The position numbers were made by a program, and so were the translations under genes. The notes below the pieces were generated by a model. The model worked only from the letters and a program-made list of their open reading frames with translations, had not been told where the DNA came from and ran no database searches. Positions 59,164 to 64,000 of a DNA stretch of 64,000 nucleotides are shown here, piece after piece (within the stretch, counting starts at the first letter, position 1; each line of letters begins with the position of its first letter). Where the stretch lies: positions 3,270,907 through 3,334,906 of the forward strand of contig NZ_KK853997.1 in the NCBI RefSeq assembly GCF_000696185.1, written 5' to 3'. The DNA comes from Kitasatospora cheerisanensis KCTC 2395 (GTDB lineage Bacteria; Actinomycetota; Actinomycetes; Streptomycetales; Streptomycetaceae).

Positions 59164-59652
59164 ATGTCCGCTGAGACCAAGGACCTGGTGGTCCCCTCCC
59201 TGCAGGCCCACACGGGCCAGGGCCTGGGCACCGGCAACCCGGCCGACGCCTTCGTGGTGGAGCCCGCCCGGGCCCGCACGAAGAAGACCCCGCGCCGCAC
59301 CCGCACCAACTTCGAGATGCTCGCCTGGCTGTTCATGCGCCTGTCGGGTGTCGTCCTGGTGGTGCTGGTCCTCGGCCACCTGCTGATCAACCTGATGCTG
59401 GACGGCGGCGTCTCCAAGATCAGCTTCGCCTTCGTGGCGGGCCGCTGGGCCTCCCCGTTCTGGCAGATCTGGGACCTGCTGATGCTGTGGCTGGCGATGC
59501 TGCACGGCTCCAACGGCATGCGCACCGTCATCAACGACTACGCGGAGAAGGACGCCACTCGTCTGTGGCTGAAGGGCCTGCTGGCTGTCGCGACCGTCTT
59601 CACGGTGGTCCTCGGCACCCTGGTGATCTTCACCTTCGACCCGAACATCTGA
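59164..59652 (+). CDS. sdhD: succinate dehydrogenase hydrophobic membrane anchor subunit
   Basis: 162 residues, three transmembrane helices after a ~45-residue cytoplasmic N-terminus. FMRLSGVVLVVLVLGHLLIN (about 58-77) and MLHGSNGMRTVINDY (about 114-128) carry the conserved His and Arg for heme and quinone. It follows sdhC after 6 bp and is part of the same complex II anchor. Confidence 0.93.
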   Translation: MSAETKDLVVPSLQAHTGQGLGTGNPADAFVVEPARARTKKTPRRTRTNFEMLAWLFMRLSGVVLVVLVLGHLLINLMLDGGVSKISFAFVAGRWASPFWQIWDLLMLWLAMLHGSNGMRTVINDYAEKDATRLWLKGLLAVATVFTVVLGTLVIFTFDPNI

Positions 59653-59677
59653 CGAGCCACCAGAGGCGACTGACCCC

Positions 59678-61420
59678 ATGCAGATTCACCAGTACGACAC
59701 CGTCATCGTCGGCGCCGGCGGCGCCGGCATGCGCGCGGCCATCGAGTCGACCCAGCGCAGCCGCACCGCGGTCCTGACCAAGCTCTACCCGACCCGGTCC
59801 CACACCGGCGCGGCGCAGGGCGGCATGTGTGCCGCGCTCGCCAACGTCGAGGAGGACAACTGGGAGTGGCACACCTTCGACACGGTCAAGGGCGGTGACT
59901 ACCTGGTCGACCAGGACGCCGCCGAGATCATGTGCAAGGAGGCCATCGACGCGGTCCTCGACCTGGAGAAGATGGGCCTGCCCTTCTCCCGCACCGACCA
60001 GGGCCGGATCGACCAGCGCCGCTTCGGCGGCCACTCCCGCAACCACGGCGAGGCCCCGGTCCGCCGGTCCTGCTACGCCGCGGACCGCACCGGCCACATG
60101 ATCCTGCAGACGCTGTTCCAGAACTGCGTCAAGCACGGTGTGGAGTTCTTCAACGAGTTCTACGTCCTCGACCTGCTGATCAACGAGGGCAAGACCGCCG
60201 GCGTGGTGGCCTACGAGCTCGCCACCGGCGAGATCCACGTCTTCCAGGCCAAGGCCGTGGTGTTCGCCTCCGGCGGCACCGGCAAGATGTTCAAGGTCAC
60301 CTCGAACGCGCACACCCTGACCGGTGACGGCCAGGCCGTGGCGCTGCGCCGGGGCCTGCCGCTGGAGGACATGGAGTTCTTCCAGTTCCACCCGACGGGC
60401 ATCTGGCGGATGGGCATCCTGCTCACCGAGGGCGCCCGCGGCGAGGGCGGCATCCTGCGCAACAAGGACGGCGAGCGCTTCATGGAGCGCTACGCCCCCG
60501 TCATGAAGGACCTCGCGTCCCGTGACGTGTGCTCCCGCGCGATCTACTCGGAGATCCGGGCCGGCCGCGGCTGCGGCCCCGACGGCGACCACGTCTACCT
60601 GGACCTGACGCACCTCCCGCCGGAGCAGCTGGACGCCAAGCTGCCGGACATCACCGAGTTCGCGCGCACCTACCTCGGCATCGAGCCCTACACGGACCCG
60701 ATCCCGATCCAGCCCACCGCGCACTACGCGATGGGCGGCATCCCGACCAACGTCGAGGGTGAGGTCCTGTCGAACAACACCGACATCGTCCCGGGCCTGT
60801 ACGCCGCGGGCGAGGTCGCGTGCGTGTCGGTGCACGGCGCCAACCGCCTGGGCACCAACTCGCTGCTGGACATCAACGTGTTCGGCCGCCGGGCGGGCAT
60901 CGCCGCCGCCGAGTACGCCGAGAAGAACGACTTCGTCGAGCTGCCGGCGAACCCGGGCGCGCTGGTCGAGGCCATGGTGGAGGGCCTGCGGGAGTCCACC
61001 GGCACCGAGTCCGTCGCGCAGATCCGCAAGGAGCTGCAGGAGTCGATGGACACCAACGTGTCCGTCTACCGCACCGGCAAGACGCTGCAGCAGGCCGTCG
61101 AGGACGTCACGGCGCTCAAGGAGCGCTTCAAGAACGTGTCGATCCAGGACAAGGGCTCGCGCTACAACACCGACCTGCTGGAGGCCATCGAGCTGGGCAA
61201 CCTGCTCGACCTGGCCGAGGTCCTGGTCGTCTCGGCGCTGGCCCGCGAGGAGTCCCGCGGCGGTCACTACCGCGAGGACTTCCCGACCCGCGACGACGTG
61301 AAGTTCATGCAGCACACCATGGCGTACCGCGAGGTGGCCGAGGACGGCTCCACCTCCATCCGCCTCGACTACAAGCCGGTCGTGCAGACCCGCTACCAGC
61401 CGATGGAGCGTAAGTACTGA
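59678..61420 (+). CDS. sdhA: succinate dehydrogenase flavoprotein subunit
   Basis: 580 residues. It oxidises succinate to fumarate with covalent FAD. Dinucleotide-binding VIVGAGGAGMRAAIES (about 9-24), FAD-linked His in TRSHTGAAQGGMCAAL (about 42-57), EFFQFHPTGIW, the active-site region LTEGARGEGGILRN with catalytic Arg, HYAMGGIPTN (substrate His), and NRLGTNSLLDINVFGRRAG. Length and motifs are normal. Its stop overlaps the sdhB ATG by one base (TGATG). Confidence 0.96.
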   Translation: MQIHQYDTVIVGAGGAGMRAAIESTQRSRTAVLTKLYPTRSHTGAAQGGMCAALANVEEDNWEWHTFDTVKGGDYLVDQDAAEIMCKEAIDAVLDLEKMGLPFSRTDQGRIDQRRFGGHSRNHGEAPVRRSCYAADRTGHMILQTLFQNCVKHGVEFFNEFYVLDLLINEGKTAGVVAYELATGEIHVFQAKAVVFASGGTGKMFKVTSNAHTLTGDGQAVALRRGLPLEDMEFFQFHPTGIWRMGILLTEGARGEGGILRNKDGERFMERYAPVMKDLASRDVCSRAIYSEIRAGRGCGPDGDHVYLDLTHLPPEQLDAKLPDITEFARTYLGIEPYTDPIPIQPTAHYAMGGIPTNVEGEVLSNNTDIVPGLYAAGEVACVSVHGANRLGTNSLLDINVFGRRAGIAAAEYAEKNDFVELPANPGALVEAMVEGLRESTGTESVAQIRKELQESMDTNVSVYRTGKTLQQAVEDVTALKERFKNVSIQDKGSRYNTDLLEAIELGNLLDLAEVLVVSALAREESRGGHYREDFPTRDDVKFMQHTMAYREVAEDGSTSIRLDYKPVVQTRYQPMERKY

Positions 61421-62193
61421 TGTCCACTCCGACCGTCGAGACGCACTCGGCCGCGCTGGACGCGGCCGAGGCGGGCAGCGTCCAGCTGATCAGCGTCACC
61501 TTCCGGATCCGCCGGTTCAACCCGGAGGAGCACCCGGACCCGGTGTGGGTGGACTACCAGCTGGAGATGGACCCGAAGGAGCGCGTCCTGGACGCGCTCA
61601 ACAAGATCAAGTGGGAGCAGGACGGCACGCTCACGTACCGCCGCTCCTGCGCGCACGGCATCTGCGGTTCGGACGCCATGCGGATCAACGGCCGCAACCG
61701 GCTGGCGTGCAAGACCCTGATCAAGGACGTCAACCCGGAGAAGCCGATCACGATCGAGGCCATCAAGGGCCTCGCGGTCCTCAAGGACCTGATCGTGGAC
61801 ATGGACCCGTTCTTCCAGGCGTACAAGGACGTCATGCCGTTCCTGATCACCTCGGGGAACGAGCCGACCCGCGAGCGCCTGCAGTCGCAGGCCGACCGCG
61901 AGCGCTTCGACGACACCACCAAGTGCATCCTGTGCGCCGCCTGCACCTCCTCGTGCCCGGTGTTCTGGAACGACGGCCAGTACTTCGGCCCGGCGGCGAT
62001 CGTCAACGCGCACCGCTTCATCTTCGACTCCCGCGACGAGGGCGCCGAGCAGCGCCTGGAGGTCCTCAACGACCGTGAGGGCGTGTGGCGTTGCCGCACC
62101 ACCTTCAACTGCTCGGAGGCCTGCCCGCGCGGCATCGAGGTCACCAAGGCGATCCAGGAGGTGAAGCGCGCGCTCGTCACGCGTCGCTTCTAG
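61420..62193 (+). CDS. sdhB: succinate dehydrogenase iron-sulfur subunit
   Basis: 257 residues. It carries electrons from FAD to quinone through three Fe-S clusters: [2Fe-2S] ligands in RRSCAHGICGSDAMRINGRN and LACK (about 73-105), [4Fe-4S] in CILCAACTSSCPV (about 168-180), and [3Fe-4S] in CRTTFNCSEACPRGIEV (about 224-240). Last gene of sdhCDAB; a hairpin terminator follows. Confidence 0.96.
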   Translation: MSTPTVETHSAALDAAEAGSVQLISVTFRIRRFNPEEHPDPVWVDYQLEMDPKERVLDALNKIKWEQDGTLTYRRSCAHGICGSDAMRINGRNRLACKTLIKDVNPEKPITIEAIKGLAVLKDLIVDMDPFFQAYKDVMPFLITSGNEPTRERLQSQADRERFDDTTKCILCAACTSSCPVFWNDGQYFGPAAIVNAHRFIFDSRDEGAEQRLEVLNDREGVWRCRTTFNCSEACPRGIEVTKAIQEVKRALVTRRF

Positions 62194-62209
62194 TCCTCGG
62201 ACTGCTCGC

Positions 62210-62243
62210 AGGGCCCGTCCGGAGTTCGCTCCGGGCGGGCCCT
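62210..62243. terminator. bidirectional hairpin terminator with TTCG loop
   Basis: A 15-bp stem with one G-U-type pair (62210-62224 / 62229-62243) closed by a TTCG tetraloop, between sdhB and the convergent membrane protein gene. Confidence 0.8.
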
Positions 62244-62253
62244 CCGCCGTTCT

Positions 62254-63599
62254 TCAGGAGGCGGGTCCCCGGCCGTTCCTGACGGTGGCCAGGGTGAGCA
62301 GCAGCGGGCCGAGGAACAGCGCCGCGGCCATCGTCCGGTAGTCCTGCCCGGCCGCGGCGGCGGTGAGCGCCAGCTGGGTGCCGAGGACGGCCGCGCCGGC
62401 CACCGGGACGAGCGCGGGCAACCGGTGCCGCCAGGCGTACAGCAGGGCCGCCGCCAGGCCCAGGTACGCCCACAGGGCGCCGCGCCACAGCAGCCAGTCC
62501 AGCTGCGGGGCGCGCAGCAGGGTGCGGCTCCACGCGGCGGCGGCGTGCAGCGGCCGCAACAGGCCGTGCGAGGACGCGGCGGGCTCGGGCACCTCGGTGC
62601 CGGCGTGCGGGCCGCCGGTGGCCGCCCACACCGACCAGGCGAGGCGGCCGCGGCAGAGCCGGGCGTCCAGCACCCGGTCCGGGTGGTCGCGCAGCAACTG
62701 CCGCCAGGCGGTGGCGAGTCCGTCCTGCTCGCGGCGGGCGGCCGCGGCGTCCCAGCGGTCGGTGAGGGCGGACGTCGCCGAGCAGTCCGCGCCGGCCGCG
62801 TCCCAGGCGGCGGCCGGGGCGACGGCCGTCAGCACCGCCGGCGGGCGGGACGGGTCGCGGTGCTGGGCGAGCGCCAGGTCGGCGGCGCGCAGGGTGTGCA
62901 GGTCGCCGGTGCGGGCCGCCGGGTGGCCGAGCAGCGCCAACGCGATCGGCACGGCCAGCGCCAGCGCGGTGAGCAGCGCGAGCCGGACCCGCACCCGGGG
63001 CAGCGCCGCCAGCAGGACCAGGGCGGCGATCAGCGCGGTGCCCGCGCCGCGGGCGCCGGTCAGGGCGAGCAGCACGACGGCCGCGAACAGCACCGCCAGG
63101 TCCAGCCGCTGCGCCGGGCCGCCCCGGTGCAGCGTCCCCCGGCGCGCCGGGCGAGCAGCCGCAGCCCGGCCGCGGTCAGCAGCAACGCGCCTGCGGTGAA
63201 CGGCACTTCGGGGCTGAGCGAGACCACCAGGCTGCCGGTCGGCGGCAGCGCGGCCAGCGCCAGCGCGACCGGGCCCGACCAGCGGCCGCGCACCCCGAAC
63301 CGGGCCAGCGCGGCCACCAGGTGCCCGAGCGCGAACGCCACCGCCGCGGTCTGGGCCAGCGTCACCCCGCCCGGGTGCAGGGCGCGCACGGCGGCGTCGT
63401 ACAGCGGTGCGCCGGTCGGCCCGCCGCCGGTGAACGCCGGGTACCCGGCGGCCCACCAGAGCAGCAGGACGGCCTGGCAGGCCGCGGCCACCGCGAACGG
63501 CAGCCGCAGCCGGGACTTGGCGCGCCGGTGCCGCCGTTCCCGTTCCTGGCGCTGCGCCCACTCGGGGCGGGTGTCGCCGAGGGTGGTGCTGGTGCTCAT
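62254..63599 (-). pseudogene. multi-span membrane protein (glycosyltransferase-like), frameshifted
   Basis: ATG at 63599 opens a frame with a basic N-terminus (ERERRHRRAKSR) and several helices (LPFAVAAACQAVLLLWWAAG, SGPVALALAALPPTGSLVVS) to about codon 155. The reading then moves by one base at the five-C run 63136-63140 (G run on the coding strand). The rest (LDLAVLFAAVVLLALTG ... GQDYRTMAAALFLGPLLL) continues in the other frame to 62254. Adding one G restores about 448 residues with 9-11 helices and a large loop. The layout resembles actinobacterial GT39/GT87-like proteins, but no catalytic motif is certain. Confidence 0.75.
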
Positions 63600-63732
63600 C
63601 GCGGAGCCTCCCACATCCCCTGCTCCCCGGCCCGGCCACCGGCCCCTCGCCGCCATCCGCCCGGAAGTCGTGCCGGGCAGGCTAGCAGCCGGATTCGGCC
63701 ACCTCCAGAGGCCCGGACGCGGACATTCCAAA

Positions 63733-63762
63733 GGCCCGCCCCGGCCGTGGCCGGAGCGGGCC
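63733..63762 (-). terminator. hairpin terminator of the FG-GAP gene
   Basis: A 14-bp stem with one wobble pair (63733-63746 / 63749-63762), 12 bp past the stop of the partial gene on the minus strand. CTTT follows on that strand. Confidence 0.65.
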
Positions 63763-63774
63763 CCTGACGTCGGA

Positions 63775-64000
63775 TCAGGCCAGCGCGCCCAGGTCCTTCG
63801 GGTTCGCGACGCCTTCGAAGGTCACCAGGTGCCGGTCGGCGGTGACGGCGTACAGGTCGGCCTGCCCGTCCCCGTCGAGGTCGCCGGAGCTGCCCAGGGT
63901 CGGGTATCCGGCCACCGGGAAGCTGCCGATGACGGTGCCGGTCGCCGGGTCCGCGAGCGCCGAGAAGTCGAAGCCGCCGTTGGCGAGCTTCGGCACGGCG
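63775..64000 (-). CDS. C-terminus of an FG-GAP/VCBS-repeat protein (partial)
   Basis: About 75 codons up to the stop at 63775-63777; the gene runs off the right edge. GDLDGDGQADLYAVTADRHLVTF is one FG-GAP repeat with the calcium-binding DLDGDG loop, preceded by GSFPVAGYPTLG, the end of the previous blade. In streptomycetes such C-terminal repeats usually belong to large secreted proteins or glycosidases with an integrin-like beta-propeller. The function of the missing part is unknown. Confidence 0.75.
   Translation of the reverse strand, partial: AVPKLANGGFDFSALADPATGTVIGSFPVAGYPTLGSSGDLDGDGQADLYAVTADRHLVTFEGVANPKDLGALA

Noticed and set aside
1-64000. CRISPR arrays, rRNA, tRNA, replication origin, insertion sequences
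   Set aside because: Looked for regular short repeats, conserved RNA sequences and transposase motifs; none were found.

Overview
The window is chromosomal DNA from a high-GC actinomycete, almost certainly a member of the Streptomycetaceae (Streptomyces or Kitasatospora). The evidence is the strong G/C bias at third codon positions, frequent GTG starts, TAGGCT-type -10 boxes just upstream of start codons, the AfsQ1/AfsQ2/SigQ regulatory group, the small Streptomyces membrane protein MmpB, and gene neighbourhoods matching my memory of the Streptomyces core. I saw no tRNA or rRNA genes, no CRISPR array, and no prophage or insertion sequence.

Layout, left to right. 1-9.5 kb: biotin-dependent carboxylase neighbourhood (a probable beta-subunit 5' end, birA, adenylate cyclase, a GGDEF protein, DoxX, mmpB, maf, a lipoprotein hydrolase, the biotinylated alpha subunit accA2). 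9.6-17 kb: an orphan condensation-domain protein, a DeoR-type regulator, an LpdA-like flavoprotein, purine nucleoside phosphorylase and a phosphosugar mutase. 17-24 kb: PH-domain membrane protein, ABC exporter, a frameshifted ECF sigma/anti-sigma pair, a PIG-V-like mannosyltransferase, metG, a TetR regulator. 24-29 kb: deoC with two aldehyde dehydrogenase genes, a uridine-kinase-like gene, a second pth. 29-37.5 kb: sigQ divergent from afsQ1-afsQ2, several lipoproteins including three tandem paralogues, and small membrane or secreted proteins. 37.6-49.2 kb: add, a LysR-MFS-Uma2 group, then a leftward operon for a BMP-type nucleoside ABC transporter plus cdd and deoA. 49.5-64 kb: secreted beta-helix protein, M20 amidohydrolase, a frameshifted sedolisin, an acyl-CoA mutase large subunit, an SDR, an OHCU-decarboxylase-like gene, sdhCDAB, a frameshifted membrane protein and the end of an FG-GAP protein.

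The main theme is a dispersed nucleoside-salvage system. The BMP transporter imports nucleosides. Cdd and Add deaminate them. DeoA and the purine phosphorylase release (deoxy)ribose-1-phosphate. A neighbouring phosphosugar mutase may isomerise this to the 5-phosphate. DeoC cleaves deoxyribose-5-phosphate, and the aldehyde dehydrogenase next to deoC can oxidise the acetaldehyde. Five of these transcription units, spread over 35 kb, carry the palindrome CTACGCGCGTAG (three exact copies, one with 1 mismatch, one with 2) on top of their promoters. At three of them the -10 box lies 12-13 nt from the start codon, predicting leaderless mRNAs. This looks like one regulon. The DeoR-type regulator at 11 kb is the best local candidate to control it, but that is not shown by the sequence.

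A second recurring feature is single-base frameshifts in otherwise intact genes (DeoR, ECF sigma/anti-sigma, sedolisin, membrane protein), mostly at G/C runs. They may be sequencing errors or real lesions.
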